DNA of 64,000 nucleotides from Moellerella wisconsensis ATCC 35017. Lineage in GTDB: Bacteria > Pseudomonadota > Gammaproteobacteria > Enterobacterales > Enterobacteriaceae. The stretch lies in the NCBI RefSeq assembly GCF_001294465.1, contig NZ_LGAA01000011.1, forward strand, positions 62,001 to 126,000, given 5' to 3'. This document shows, piece after piece, positions 47,665 to 57,300 of this stretch. Made by a program: the position numbers and the translations under genes. A model generated the notes under the pieces. It was not told the DNA's origin. It did not search any database and was given only the letters and a program-made list of their open reading frames with translations. Every line of letters begins with the position of its first letter. Position 1 is the stretch's first letter.

Positions 47665-47991
47665 TTAAAAACAATGAGTTATACCTGTTTTAATTCCGCC
47701 TAATTCCCTACCTATATCGTTATCATTAAAAATGACGTCAATATGTCGTACGTGTTTACATAGATGATTAGACGTTAGGTGCTCATATCTTCTCACCATA
47801 TCAACCGATCCCCAGCCGCCCATTTCTTGTAGAACTGAAAGTGGAACGCCAGCTAGTCTGTTATCAGCGATGAAAATTACAATTCTCAATGCTTGCTTTT
47901 TAATCCAGCACGGGGTGGATAAGGTGAAGGAATTAAAGGGGGCGAGGTGAGTATTATTCCCCCACGATGATAACGGGTACTCGTGTAACAA
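47665..47991 (-). pseudogene. Tyrosine-recombinase (phage-type integrase) remnant
   Basis: The frame ends with TAA at 47667-47665, directly touching the CCA of argU. Between 47856 and 47728 it reads [17 protein letters not shown] and [13 protein letters not shown], the C-terminal box of phage integrases with the catalytic Tyr in RRYEHL. The upstream catalytic Arg/His motifs and the whole N-terminal part are missing; the first 45 residues do not resemble an integrase. It is a truncated, inactive leftover of an element once inserted at argU. Confidence 0.85.
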
Positions 47992-48094
47992 ATAACAACA
48001 CAGTAATAAATTATTTTATACTCAAATAGTTAAACCTAATTTACCCGTGATGTTTTTCTGGCTTTCGGGAATATTTATGCTGAATTTTACACAG

Positions 48095-48982
48095 TTAATA
48101 GTTAATTAATTTTGTACCAATTAAAGTTGCTTGCCCACCAACGCTAACTTGATTAATAACTTTTGCGTGTTCCTCAATCATCACTTGAATAGTTGATGAA
48201 CATCCCATAGCTCGACCTTGTTCTAATACGAAGTGGCTTCCACTGGATGAAATATGGTTCACCAGATAGCACCCTAAAGCGCCACTGGCACTACCGGTTG
48301 CAGATTCTTCATTTATTCCGTACAGAGGGGCGAAATTACGGCAATGAGCCGTGATGTCAGCATGATTGCTCAGTTCAAAAACATGGAAACCGATAGCGTC
48401 AAATTTACGGCTCAGATCGGCGATTGCTGTATGATCGGGTTGCAACGTATCTAATATACCGGGTGGAACTGGAACAATAATATCGGATAATCCGGTGGAA
48501 ATAATCTCGATCGGAAGGCCCGTACTCGCAATTACTTGGTGATGAATTCCAAGAGCAGCCGCAATATCTTCGATAGCCGGCCCTATTCGCCGAAGGGGTA
48601 AGGCTTGTTCCATGACTATATCGTCGGGGCTGACAATGACATTCAAAATTCCCGCTTTAGTTTTTTGCTTATACTGACCCGGAACAACTAGATTAAGTGA
48701 CAATAAAGTAAAAAAAACCGCTAAAGTTGCATGTCCACAAAAATCGACCTCTCCTTCCGAGGTAAAAAAATCAACTTTAAAATCAGTATCTTCGCCACTA
48801 TAGACAAATGCAGTTTCGGAAAATCCTACCTCTCGTGCGATAAATATTTTTTCTTTGGTGCTTAAATTGGGCGGAAAAAGCACCACACCAGCAGGATTAC
48901 CGCCAGAATTATTCTGAGTAAATGCGTTTACAAGATAGACCTTGATATCATGCTTCATTTGACGCGTTGTATTATTTTGCAT
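48095..48982 (-). CDS. PhzF-family epimerase/isomerase
   Basis: A 295-residue protein of the PhzF family, two-domain isomerases of the diaminopimelate-epimerase fold; most have unknown substrates. Family signatures are NAFTQNNSGGNPAGVV, REVGFSETAFV with the likely catalytic Glu, FCGHATLA and EESATGSASGALGCYL. ATG 48982 is used; an in-frame GTG at 48994 would overlap the norR stop by four bases and would make a 299-residue product. Lying directly after norR suggests co-transcription. I see no direct link to NO chemistry. Confidence 0.85.
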   Translation of the reverse strand: MQNNTTRQMKHDIKVYLVNAFTQNNSGGNPAGVVLFPPNLSTKEKIFIAREVGFSETAFVYSGEDTDFKVDFFTSEGEVDFCGHATLAVFFTLLSLNLVVPGQYKQKTKAGILNVIVSPDDIVMEQALPLRRIGPAIEDIAAALGIHHQVIASTGLPIEIISTGLSDIIVPVPPGILDTLQPDHTAIADLSRKFDAIGFHVFELSNHADITAHCRNFAPLYGINEESATGSASGALGCYLVNHISSSGSHFVLEQGRAMGCSSTIQVMIEEHAKVINQVSVGGQATLIGTKLINY

Positions 48983-48990
48983 TCTGATTA

Positions 48991-50505
48991 TCACTTTATC
49001 CCCAGCCGTTTAGCCAAACGGTGTAAATTGCCAACATCCAATTGTAATTGCCTTGCACTTGCCGCCCAATTTCCGTCATTGGCACGCAGCGTGGTGCGAA
49101 TAATCTGGCGCTGATATTCATCGGTAGCGATACGCAAATTATTGACAACTGGTACCGATGTACTTGCTAAGTTGACAGGCCTAATATCAGCATCTGCCAA
49201 TTGAAAATGTTGTGGCTGTAGCCAAATCTCACCTTCTGGATGGCCAGAACGCGCGAGTACAATAGCACGATATAGTGCATGTTCTAATTCTCGAATATTA
49301 CCTGGCCAGTTATAATGCAGCAATAACTCACGTGCGGCATCGCTGAGTGCGACTTGTTTTAACCCCATTTTTACTCGGCTTTGCTCGCAGAAGAATCCGG
49401 CCAAAAGTGTGATATCGTCATCTCGCTCCCGCAGAGGGGGAACGTGCAGTGGAAATACACTCAAGCGATGGAAGAGATCTGCCCGAAATTCACCGGCCAT
49501 AACCTGCTGTTTCAGATCACGATTAGTTGCTGCCAGTACCCGTACATTGACGCGATGACTACTATCATCCCCCACACGTTGGATATCACCGTATTGTAAA
49601 ACACGCAATAATTTAGCTTGTAGGGTTAATGGCAATTCGCCTATTTCATCCAAAAAGAGTGTACCATTATCAGCCATTTCAAATTTACCGGTTCGATGAT
49701 GGATAGCACCGGTAAATGCGCCTTTGACATGACCAAATAACTCACTTTCAGCCACGCTTTCCGGTAAAGCGGCGCAGTTTAAATAGACTAATGGTCGAGA
49801 GGCACGTGCTGATTTATTGTGTATTGCGCGTGCGACTAGCTCTTTACCTACCCCAGTTTCACCAGTAATTAAGACATTCAGGTCAGAGCTTGCCACGATA
49901 TCAATCTCTTTTTTCAGCTGAATTATCCCTGCCGATAACCCTACCATATCCGTGTTTCCCGTTTTAGGAACGATAGAAAGAGTGGGAACGGTAGAGGTTT
50001 GATTTTCCAGCTGTTCCATTAATAGCGCATTATTTAGAGCCCCTGACACTAATACACTGATTAAACGTAGTTCTTCATCACTAAAATGGTCAAACTGCGC
50101 AGGATCCATTCCATCAACGGTCAATGCACCGATAAGATTTTGATCGGCAAAGAGTGGTAGCCCAAGGCATGCATGAACTTTTAATTCAGTATGATCGGGG
50201 ATCAAGCCATCGTAAGGATCCGGTAATTGGCTATCGGCCGGAAAACGAACCACGTCTCCTGCTCGTGCAATGGCCTCTAGGCGAGGATGTGCTTTTAAAT
50301 CAAAACGCCGCCCGAGTACATCTTGTGCTAAGCCATCGATAGCCAAAGGACGAAATCGCTGTGCTTCATAGCGCAGTAATGCCGTAGCATCGCCACCTAG
50401 CAATTGACGCAGCGTACGGATTAAACGAGAAAATCTATCTTGATGAGAAATACCGCGTTGTAGCTCAATGGCAATCTGAGCAAGCGAAGTCATTGATAGG
50501 CTCAT
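48991..50505 (-). CDS. norR: NorR, NO-responsive sigma-54 activator
   Basis: A 504-residue bacterial enhancer-binding protein. The N-terminal GAF domain (about 1-170) holds a non-haem iron that binds NO. The AAA+ domain has Walker A GETGVGKE, the sigma-54 contact loop GAFTGA and [10 protein letters not shown]. The C-terminal helix-turn-helix ends in [16 protein letters not shown]...[12 protein letters not shown] lies seven bases before ATG 50505, which gives [18 protein letters not shown] as in E. coli; the frame opens at 50517. Divergent from norVW with three NorR sites in between. Confidence 0.96.
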   Translation of the reverse strand: MSLSMTSLAQIAIELQRGISHQDRFSRLIRTLRQLLGGDATALLRYEAQRFRPLAIDGLAQDVLGRRFDLKAHPRLEAIARAGDVVRFPADSQLPDPYDGLIPDHTELKVHACLGLPLFADQNLIGALTVDGMDPAQFDHFSDEELRLISVLVSGALNNALLMEQLENQTSTVPTLSIVPKTGNTDMVGLSAGIIQLKKEIDIVASSDLNVLITGETGVGKELVARAIHNKSARASRPLVYLNCAALPESVAESELFGHVKGAFTGAIHHRTGKFEMADNGTLFLDEIGELPLTLQAKLLRVLQYGDIQRVGDDSSHRVNVRVLAATNRDLKQQVMAGEFRADLFHRLSVFPLHVPPLRERDDDITLLAGFFCEQSRVKMGLKQVALSDAARELLLHYNWPGNIRELEHALYRAIVLARSGHPEGEIWLQPQHFQLADADIRPVNLASTSVPVVNNLRIATDEYQRQIIRTTLRANDGNWAASARQLQLDVGNLHRLAKRLGIK

Positions 50506-50547
50506 AAGGGGCTCCATAAAGTGATTGAAATAAGCTAACGCGGCGCT

Positions 50548-50602
50548 GTCAAAAAGACAAGATGATTGTCAAAAAGACTTATTTTATATTTGTCATAATG
50601 AC
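50548..50602. promoter_or_regulatory. Three NorR-binding sites
   Basis: Three GT-N7-AC sites, the NorR core consensus: GTCAAAAAGAC at 50548-50558, the identical GTCAAAAAGAC at 50568-50578, and GTCATAATGAC at 50592-50602. E. coli also has three sites in the norR-norVW interval. Confidence 0.85.
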
Positions 50603-50657
50603 AATCTAAATATCGATTGTTTAACGTAATATTATATTAATCATGCACTTAAAAAGT

Positions 50658-50672
50658 TGGCATGTGATTTGC
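50658..50672 (+). promoter_or_regulatory. Sigma-54 promoter of norVW
   Basis: TGGCATGTGATTTGC has the invariant -24 GG and -12 GC with correct spacing (consensus TGGCACN5TTGCW). It lies 52 bases before norV and downstream of the NorR sites, as required for activation by NorR. Confidence 0.88.
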
Positions 50673-50724
50673 CTTATAAGAGTAGGCGCACCGTTTTTTT
50701 TAACTCTATTTAAGGTAATGACAA

Positions 50725-52164
50725 ATGGCTATTTTAGTTAAGAATAATATTCAATGGGTTGGTCAGCGTGACTGGGAAGTCCGTGATTTCCACGGTACTG
50801 AATACAAAACATTGCGTGGCAGTAGCTATAACAGTTATCTAATTCAGGAAGAGAAAACCGTACTGATCGATACTGTCGATCATAAATTCAGTCGTGAATT
50901 TGTTCAAAATTTAAGCCGTGAAGTTGATCTGAAGGCTATTGACTATATTATCATCAACCATGCGGAAGAAGACCATGCAGGTGCACTTTCTGAACTGATG
51001 ACACATATTCCGAATACCCCCATTTACTGCACCGCTAATGGAGTAGACTCTATTAATGGTCACCATCATCATCCAGAATGGGATTTTCATATTGTTAAAA
51101 CAGGCGATAGTCTTGATATCGGTAATGATAAAAAATTAATTTTTGTAGAAACACCGATGCTGCATTGGCCTGACAGCATGATGACTTACCTTACTGGCGA
51201 TGCGGTATTGTTTAGTAATGATGCTTTTGGTCAACACTACTGCGATGAGCATCTGTTTAATGATGAAGTCGATCAAACTGAGCTGTTCGAACAGTGCCAA
51301 CGTTACTATGCCAATATTTTAACCCCATTTAGCCGTCTGGTGACGCCAAAAATAAATGAGATTTTAGGTTTTAACTTGCCTGTTGATATGATTGCGACTT
51401 CTCATGGGGTGGTATGGCGTGATAATCCCACTCAAATTGTTGAATTATATTTAAAATGGGCTGCAGATTACCAAGAAGATCGTATCACTATCTTCTACGA
51501 TACTATGTCCAATAATACACGAATGATGGCTGATGCTATTGCTCAAGGGATCACTGAAGTTGATCCTCGTGTTGCAGTAAAAATCTTTAATATTGCCCGC
51601 AGTGATAAAAATGAAGTTCTGACCAATATCTTCCGTTCAAAAGGTATTTTAGCTGGGACTTCGACCATGAATAACGTCATGATGCCTAAAATTGCCGGTC
51701 TCGTCGAAGAGATCACCGGTCTGCGTTTCCGTAATAAACGCGGCAGTGCCTTTGGTTCACATGGCTGGAGTGGGGGGGCTGTAGACCGCCTATCTACCCG
51801 CTTACAAGATGCAGGTTTAGAAATGTCACTTAGCTTAAAAGTTAAATGGCGCCCAGATAGTGCAGCACGGGATCTTTGTCGTGAGCATGGTCGTGAAATT
51901 GCGCGTCAGTGGGCACTGACCCCAATACCAACAGCAAATGATAAAGTAGCCGCAGAAGATACCGCTCAAAAAGCCAATAGTGATGTTGATCTTGGGCCTC
52001 GAATGCAATGCAGTGTTTGCCAATGGATTTATGATCCAAAACTTGGTGAACCGATGCAAGGTGTAGAGCCTAACACCCCTTGGAGTGAAGTGCCTGATAA
52101 TTTCCTGTGCCCTGAATGTTCACTAGGTAAAGATGTTTTTGACGTATATACGGAGGCAAAATGA
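50725..52164 (+). CDS. norV: Flavorubredoxin NorV, anaerobic nitric oxide reductase
   Basis: Reduces NO to N2O without oxygen. The 479-residue protein has an N-terminal metallo-beta-lactamase-like di-iron domain with His79, Glu81, Asp83 and His84 (HAEEDH), a flavodoxin domain ([16 protein letters not shown], from about 255) and a C-terminal rubredoxin domain with two CxxC motifs (CSVCQWIYD and CPECSLG). It overlaps norW by four bases (ATGA). Length equals that of E. coli NorV (479). Confidence 0.97.
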   Translation: MAILVKNNIQWVGQRDWEVRDFHGTEYKTLRGSSYNSYLIQEEKTVLIDTVDHKFSREFVQNLSREVDLKAIDYIIINHAEEDHAGALSELMTHIPNTPIYCTANGVDSINGHHHHPEWDFHIVKTGDSLDIGNDKKLIFVETPMLHWPDSMMTYLTGDAVLFSNDAFGQHYCDEHLFNDEVDQTELFEQCQRYYANILTPFSRLVTPKINEILGFNLPVDMIATSHGVVWRDNPTQIVELYLKWAADYQEDRITIFYDTMSNNTRMMADAIAQGITEVDPRVAVKIFNIARSDKNEVLTNIFRSKGILAGTSTMNNVMMPKIAGLVEEITGLRFRNKRGSAFGSHGWSGGAVDRLSTRLQDAGLEMSLSLKVKWRPDSAARDLCREHGREIARQWALTPIPTANDKVAAEDTAQKANSDVDLGPRMQCSVCQWIYDPKLGEPMQGVEPNTPWSEVPDNFLCPECSLGKDVFDVYTEAK

Positions 52165-53294
52165 GTCATGGTATTGTGATTATTGGTTCTGGTTTTGCTG
52201 CCCGACAACTGGTAAAAAATATCCGTAAGCATGATGAGCAGATCCCGATACGCCTAATCGCTGCTGACAGTATAGATGAATATAATAAACCTGATCTTAG
52301 TCATGTGATCAGCTTAAAACAGCGTGCGAGTGATCTCACCCGTCAAACCGCTGGAGAGTTTTCTGAGCAATTTAGTTTAATTTTACATGCGAATAGCCAA
52401 GTTACTGAAATTAATCCCAGTGAGCGTTTAGTTAAGTGTGAGCATCAATCATGGCCATACGACAAACTGGTGCTTGCTATGGGAGCACGTGCTGTGCTAC
52501 CGCCAATACCCGGGAAAGAGCTTATGCTGACGCTCAATAGTCAGCAAGAATACCAAGCCAATGAACCTCAATTATATGGTGCTCGACGGATCATGATTTT
52601 AGGGGGCGGGCTGATTGGTACCGAGTTAGCAATGGACTTTTGCCGAGCTGGAAAACAGGTCATTGTGATTGATAATTCGGCCAGTCTACTGAGCTCGTTG
52701 ATGCCTGTGGAGGTTAGTAGTCGGCTTCAACATTGTTTGATTCAAATGGGGGTGGAACTACTGTTCAACCAACGTTTAGAGTCCCTGAGTAAAACGCCTC
52801 AAGGGATTAACGCAATTTTAAGTAATGGTCGCAATATTGAGGTTGATGCCGTTGTCGCGGCGATTGGGCTTCGCCCAAATATTGAACTGGCTAAAAATGC
52901 AGGATTAGAGGTTAATCGTGGAATTCTGGCTAATCGCCAATTGCAGACCTCAGATGCTAACATTTATACCTTGGGAGACTGTGCTGAAATTGAAGGTAAA
53001 GTACAGCCGTTCTTACAGCCGATTCAATTTGGAGCCATAACATTAGCTAAAAATTTACTCGGCGGCAGTGAAAATCTCACGCTTCCAGGCATATTGGTTA
53101 AAGTTAAAACGCCAGAATTGCCGTACCAACTCGCAGGGCAAACTCAGCGAACAGACTTACATTGGCGTATTACGACTGATCCACTAGGTATAGTTGCAAA
53201 AGGTTTTGATGAAGCGCAGCAGCTACGCGCATTCATTGTCAGTGAAGATCATACTAAATTAGCCTTTGGATTATTACGGGAACTACAGATTTAG
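52161..53294 (+). CDS. norW: NADH:flavorubredoxin reductase NorW
   Basis: Passes electrons from NADH to the NorV rubredoxin domain. The 377-residue FAD protein has an N-terminal [13 protein letters not shown] dinucleotide motif, a second NADH-binding motif [15 protein letters not shown] (about 147-161) and the C-terminal FAD motif [10 protein letters not shown]. Coupled to norV by a four-base overlap. A hairpin follows the stop. Confidence 0.95.
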   Translation: MSHGIVIIGSGFAARQLVKNIRKHDEQIPIRLIAADSIDEYNKPDLSHVISLKQRASDLTRQTAGEFSEQFSLILHANSQVTEINPSERLVKCEHQSWPYDKLVLAMGARAVLPPIPGKELMLTLNSQQEYQANEPQLYGARRIMILGGGLIGTELAMDFCRAGKQVIVIDNSASLLSSLMPVEVSSRLQHCLIQMGVELLFNQRLESLSKTPQGINAILSNGRNIEVDAVVAAIGLRPNIELAKNAGLEVNRGILANRQLQTSDANIYTLGDCAEIEGKVQPFLQPIQFGAITLAKNLLGGSENLTLPGILVKVKTPELPYQLAGQTQRTDLHWRITTDPLGIVAKGFDEAQQLRAFIVSEDHTKLAFGLLRELQI

Positions 53295-53313
53295 CGCCTT
53301 ATTTTATTGAAAT

Positions 53314-53342
53314 GCTTACGCCGCATTATGGGCGTAAGCGTT
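53314..53342 (+). terminator. Hairpin after norW
   Basis: GCTTACGCC (53314-53322) pairs perfectly with GGCGTAAGC (53331-53339); only a short pyrimidine tail follows, so efficiency is uncertain. The remaining 53343-53583 is AT-rich leader for the yeaR genes, with no gene seen. Confidence 0.6.
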
Positions 53343-53583
53343 CTCAATAGATTTAGTCACGATATTTTATTGCAGAATACTCTGGATAAAAATTTAGTAG
53401 AATACGGAATAAAGTAAAAAATATTCATTGAGTATTTTAATAAACTGTTCTTTTACTGCTAAAACAAGATTATTTTCTTATCCAGAGCGAAATTAGGTTT
53501 TACACACATCAGCTGCGGCTATTAAGCGGCTATGAATTAAAAGATAAATATCTAAGCCTACATCTCTGTTACGAGGTAATAAT

Positions 53584-53940
53584 ATGAAACTAGTTATTCC
53601 TGCAAATTATGTTCATACACGTGCGACACAATTTTTTGATAAATCAAGTGTTCCTCCCGCTCTTTTAGAACACCATAATACTAAGGCTGGTGTTTATGGC
53701 CGGCTATCTGTTATGCGTGGTGCTGTTAAATATTTTGGTTTTCCTGATGCTGAAAGTAAAACTCCTGATTTAGAGCTAATCATTAAGGCGGGAAGTTTTG
53801 GAATTAGTCCGCCACAAAAATGGCACCGTATTGAACTTTTAACTGAGGATACCTATTTTAATATTGACTTTTTTGCGGAGCCTGAAGCCAAACTAACGGG
53901 TAAAGGTTTTGAGCAAGTGGTTAATACACATAAGGATTAA
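53584..53940 (+). CDS. YeaR-like DUF1971 cupin, first copy
   Basis: A 118-residue small cupin-type protein. YIPANYVHTR-like start, GVYGRLSVMRGAVKYFGF, GSFGISPPQKWHRIELLTEDTYFNIDFF split over the strands mark it as DUF1971, the family of E. coli YeaR. In E. coli the yeaR-yoaG operon is induced by nitrate and NO through NarL and NsrR; the function is unknown, with a role in nitrosative stress or tellurite tolerance proposed. GAGG lies before the ATG. Three bases separate it from the second copy. Confidence 0.85.
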   Translation: MKLVIPANYVHTRATQFFDKSSVPPALLEHHNTKAGVYGRLSVMRGAVKYFGFPDAESKTPDLELIIKAGSFGISPPQKWHRIELLTEDTYFNIDFFAEPEAKLTGKGFEQVVNTHKD

Positions 53941-53943
53941 TTA

Positions 53944-54276
53944 ATGGAGCGGATCGCTATTCCATCACATTATATACATACACGCAGTACTCCTTTTTGG
54001 ACCCGAGAAACTGCCCCTCCCGCCATTTGGCAACGCCACTTAGACACCGGGACACGTCAAGGAGTATACCCACGTTTATCTGTAATGTTTGGAGCGATCC
54101 GTTATTACAGTTTTGATGATCAATTCAGTCCCGAACCGGTAGAAACATTAATTATTGAAGCCGGTCATTTTGCCGTATTTCCTCCCGAAACCTGGCACTT
54201 AATTGAAGCTGTATCTGATGAAGTTGTGTTTAATGTGGATTTTTTTGTTGATCCACAAGTACTACTGGAAGAATAA
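53944..54276 (+). CDS. yeaR: YeaR-like DUF1971 cupin, second copy
   Basis: A 110-residue paralogue of the preceding protein and the closer match to E. coli YeaR: YIHTRSTPFWTRETAPPAIW, RQGVYPRLSVMFGAIRYYSF, AGHFAVFPPETWH and FNVDFFVDPQVLLEE. AAGGA precedes ATG 53944. The two copies differ at many positions, so the duplication is old or one copy came from another source. It leads into the yoaG-like gene nine bases on. Confidence 0.85.
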   Translation: MERIAIPSHYIHTRSTPFWTRETAPPAIWQRHLDTGTRQGVYPRLSVMFGAIRYYSFDDQFSPEPVETLIIEAGHFAVFPPETWHLIEAVSDEVVFNVDFFVDPQVLLEE

Positions 54277-54285
54277 GGTGACTAC

Positions 54286-54639
54286 ATGGCGACTACTAAC
54301 GAAAATAGAGGCTATACATTAGCACTTTTAAGCCGAAAAACTGGGGCTGTTGTCCAAAAACTATATTTAAAACCGATGGCACTTTATGTTCCATCAGTCA
54401 GCTTTGATGCCGTGACCACATTAGTCGATTGTTTAGGGGAAACTGATGACGATATCTCGTGTGAAGCAGGTTACGCGTTATCAATGACTAACAATAACAA
54501 TGGGGTTTCTGTTGATAGAGATTTTGAAAGCTTAGCGGCATTGGCGGATAAAGAAACGGTTGCAGATACAATTAAAGATCTTATTAATATTATTCGAGGT
54601 TATGATGATGATGACGAGAATAATGTGTGTGGTTGGTAG
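54286..54639 (+). CDS. Double YoaG-like protein (two YoaG units fused)
   Basis: A 117-residue protein, twice the size of E. coli YoaG (60). The second half (about 63-117) carries MTNNNNGVSVDRDF, then IKDLINIIRGYD and the final NNVCGW of YoaG. The first half (about 9-63) aligns to YoaG from YTL through PMALYVPSV (YoaG PMTLLVPEV) to DDDISCEAGY. Thus each half keeps different YoaG features. Function unknown; last gene of a yeaR-yeaR-yoaG unit and probably nitrate/NO-induced. AAGGTG lies seven bases before the ATG. Confidence 0.8.
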   Translation: MATTNENRGYTLALLSRKTGAVVQKLYLKPMALYVPSVSFDAVTTLVDCLGETDDDISCEAGYALSMTNNNNGVSVDRDFESLAALADKETVADTIKDLINIIRGYDDDDENNVCGW

Positions 54640-54937
54640 GCTAATAATTACTTTACTTAGAATATAAGCCACCTGAGTAACGAAAATGACCCAAGATTGA
54701 CAGTATGTTTTAGGCGGTATTGAAGGTTGACCAGTGTAATGTTGCACTATAATTAGACACCGCTAGCAGATATCGGTGATTCGAATCGCCTCTTTGATTC
54801 ATTAATATTACCGTACTGTAAAAGCCATTAATATTGAACCTAAAACCATGGGTGCCTATATTGAAAGCTGGATCCTTACGGATATTTAGGACAACCTAGC
54901 CTTATAATTCAATAAATATGCTTTTCGCTTTCAGTTA

Positions 54938-54965
54938 CTAAAAAAAGAGCCCCAGAGAAGGGGCT
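54938..54965 (-). terminator. Minus-strand terminator without an upstream gene
   Basis: On the minus strand AGCCCC (54965-54960) pairs with GGGGCT (54953-54948) and is followed by CTTTTTTTAG. A transcript entering from the right, from about 55500 leftward, would end here, yet no minus-strand gene is recognisable there. Alternatively it insulates yoaG from leftward noise. Confidence 0.55.
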
Positions 54966-54972
54966 TAAAGGG

Positions 54973-55065
54973 ATGGTATCTAAGGATATATATGAAATAT
55001 GCGTTAACTTGGTCATTATCATAACCCTTTCAATGTCATGTAACGAAATTAAGCTTAAAAAATAG
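54973..55065 (+). CDS. Possible 30-residue hydrophobic peptide
   Basis: ATG 54973 to TAG 55065 encodes a 30-residue peptide with a hydrophobic middle (NLVIIITLSM) and a basic end (EIKLKK). AAGGGG lies nine bases upstream, inside the right arm of the minus-strand terminator hairpin. Size and profile resemble small membrane or type I toxin-like peptides, but no family match is recognised. It may be chance. Confidence 0.25.
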   Translation: MVSKDIYEICVNLVIIITLSMSCNEIKLKK

Positions 55066-55590
55066 TTAAGTTTCTCAAAGTTATGTAGGTTGCAGCTGAA
55101 ACTTCAGATTCATTCTTGGTCATTCAGAGCGATAAATTAACTGTTTATGATAATTTTGAGTGTCTATTTGGGCTATTGATATCATCCGCACACCAAATCC
55201 CCGCAATAAAAAATAAAAATAAAAAAGTCACAATCATTAAATCCTGATATTTAATCTGTAGTTAATAATATATATACAGACTAAAAAGGGAAATTTAAAT
55301 AAATAATCTGATAAAAACAATAATAAATAAATCATTAATTTTAGTAAAATAATTTATTCCAATAATAAACGATGACTATAACTAATTTATTTTCTTACTC
55401 AGTATATTTATTTAAATATACTGTTTTTTTTCATGTGATAATTAAATTAAATAAAACAACCAGTTATTAAATAGGTATGTGTGGTAAATTAATAATAGAT
55501 TATTATATTTAGTGTGCTTTTGTATTTTTATCTATTTACTAAACTAAGAACCCTGTTATTGTTTGTATTAGTTTATTGTAAATATTAAAT

Positions 55591-57276
55591 ATGGACCCTT
55601 TAATAATAAGGAATTTAATTATTGAAAATACAATTTATTCTATAGTCATCGTTCTGTTTTTATTAATAGCTAGCCCATCTAGCTATAGTATTGAAAATAA
55701 AAACATCTCAAATCAAGATCTTATTCAATTTGAACAAAAACAATGGCTAGAGTCAGCGCAGCGACAGCGGCAAAATTTAAAACAGAAGCCTCGTATTGCC
55801 TCAGATAAGCCAATATTAATATCCGATGATGAAAATCGCTGTTTTACTATAGAGTCAATTAATTTAATAGGCATGACAGTATTTTTAGATAAACAAAAAA
55901 ATAAGTTAATAGAAAATTATCTCGGTAAATGTTTAACAATAAATAATATCCAAAGCATTGCACAATTAATACAAAATTATTATATAAAAAAAGGATATAT
56001 TACGGTACAAGTTAGCCTTCCTGAACAAGATCTCACACTGAAAATACTAACAATATTAATTATTGAAGGAATAATTGAATCAATTGAAATTCAGAATTCA
56101 CCAACAAGAACTGTGAATATGATTTACCCTAATTTAATAGGGGAAATATTAAATTTACGAGATATAGAGCAAGGATTAGAGCAGTTAAATAGACTAAATA
56201 GCTATCATTATTCAATAGATATTCAAGCGGGCTCAAAAACAGGTTTATCTCATTTATTCATTTACCGTAAAGGAAAGAAAATCCCACTGGCCTCGCAATT
56301 ACAATTAGATAATTCAGGCTCAAAATCTAACGGTGAAAAACAGCTAAACGCAGGATTAATATTTGATTCTCTATTGGGGTTGGGTGAGCAGTGGTCGGTC
56401 AGTGGAAATAGCGATACTGACTTTAGTACAACACATTTTAATCACCATTATATATTGGGCCTTAATGTTCCATATGGAAATTGGAATTATCGTTATCATT
56501 TATTTAATAGTCGCTCATTTCAGACTGATAAAGTTGATTATCAATCCTTTGATTATGAAGTGAAAAATAGTAATCAATACGTTGAAATTAGCCGTTTAAT
56601 TTATCGAGATGCTAAACAAAGAGTATTAGTACATGGCGGATTAGAAAATAAGAGAGTAAGAATTAAATTTATGGAGCAGTTAATCGATATTAGTAGCCCA
56701 ATACTAACATCAATAATTTTCACTGCTCAATATAATACAGTATTAAGCCACGGATATTTTACTTTTAGTCCCACATTTAAACAGGGAATTAATGCGTTTG
56801 GTGCATCACCAAATATAAACGTAGACGACTACCCATGTAGCCACTTTAATAAATTAAGTTTAAACAGCAGTTATCAATATTTTTTCTCGCCGAAATTATC
56901 TTTTCTTACCTCATTTCATGGGCAAATAACACGAGATAATTTATATAGCGTCGAACAAATACATCTTGGTGGTCAATATTCTGTACGGGGTTTCAAGGCC
57001 CAGATGTTATCTGGAAATCAGGGGTTTTATTGGCGTAATGATATTAATTACTTGTTGCCAAAACCTATTATTGGCGCCCTCACTTTAGTCGGTGCTTGGG
57101 ATTTAGGTTATCAGGCCAAGGGAGACGAATTTATCTCAGGCGGTGCAATAGGTATTAATTTTAACCATAAATCCGGCATTAATTCACAGCTTATTGCTAG
57201 CATTCCCTTTTATTATCCTAAAAATTACCAACCAGATCATTGGTCTTTATATTGGTCTGTTTCTTTATCTTTGTAA
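55591..57276 (+). CDS. cdiB: CdiB/TpsB outer-membrane transporter (two-partner secretion)
   Basis: Exports the CdiA-type exoprotein. The 561-residue Omp85-superfamily protein has a signal sequence (about 10-36), a plug-helix region rich in Gln (LESAQRQRQNLKQKPR), two POTRA-type domains (CFTIESINLIG; then LTILIIEGIIESIEI) and a 16-strand barrel with the signature VRGF (GGQYSVRGF) in the lid loop. No ribosome site precedes ATG 55591. It is AT-rich and directly upstream of cdiA. FhaC/ShlB-type proteins are alternatives; the immunity gene downstream favours CdiB. Confidence 0.85.
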   Translation: MDPLIIRNLIIENTIYSIVIVLFLLIASPSSYSIENKNISNQDLIQFEQKQWLESAQRQRQNLKQKPRIASDKPILISDDENRCFTIESINLIGMTVFLDKQKNKLIENYLGKCLTINNIQSIAQLIQNYYIKKGYITVQVSLPEQDLTLKILTILIIEGIIESIEIQNSPTRTVNMIYPNLIGEILNLRDIEQGLEQLNRLNSYHYSIDIQAGSKTGLSHLFIYRKGKKIPLASQLQLDNSGSKSNGEKQLNAGLIFDSLLGLGEQWSVSGNSDTDFSTTHFNHHYILGLNVPYGNWNYRYHLFNSRSFQTDKVDYQSFDYEVKNSNQYVEISRLIYRDAKQRVLVHGGLENKRVRIKFMEQLIDISSPILTSIIFTAQYNTVLSHGYFTFSPTFKQGINAFGASPNINVDDYPCSHFNKLSLNSSYQYFFSPKLSFLTSFHGQITRDNLYSVEQIHLGGQYSVRGFKAQMLSGNQGFYWRNDINYLLPKPIIGALTLVGAWDLGYQAKGDEFISGGAIGINFNHKSGINSQLIASIPFYYPKNYQPDHWSLYWSVSLSL

Positions 57277-57300
57277 CCTATTTAACAAGGAGTGTTAATT

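Larger units (their letters stand above)
54640..55590. other. 951-bp AT-rich gap between the yoaG-like gene and cdiB
   Basis: No full gene is supported. Contents: a hairpin CACCG/CGGTG near 54767-54787, a minus-strand terminator at 54938-54965, a 30-codon frame at 54973-55065, then about 500 very AT-rich bases that presumably include the cdi promoter. I see no insertion-sequence ends and no second copy of the argU 3' end. Confidence 0.5.

Noticed and set aside
54640-55590. Insertion sequence or right attachment site next to the cdi locus
   Set aside because: No inverted ends, transposase fragment or copy of the argU 3' end is visible; only TTCGAAT recurs, which is too short.
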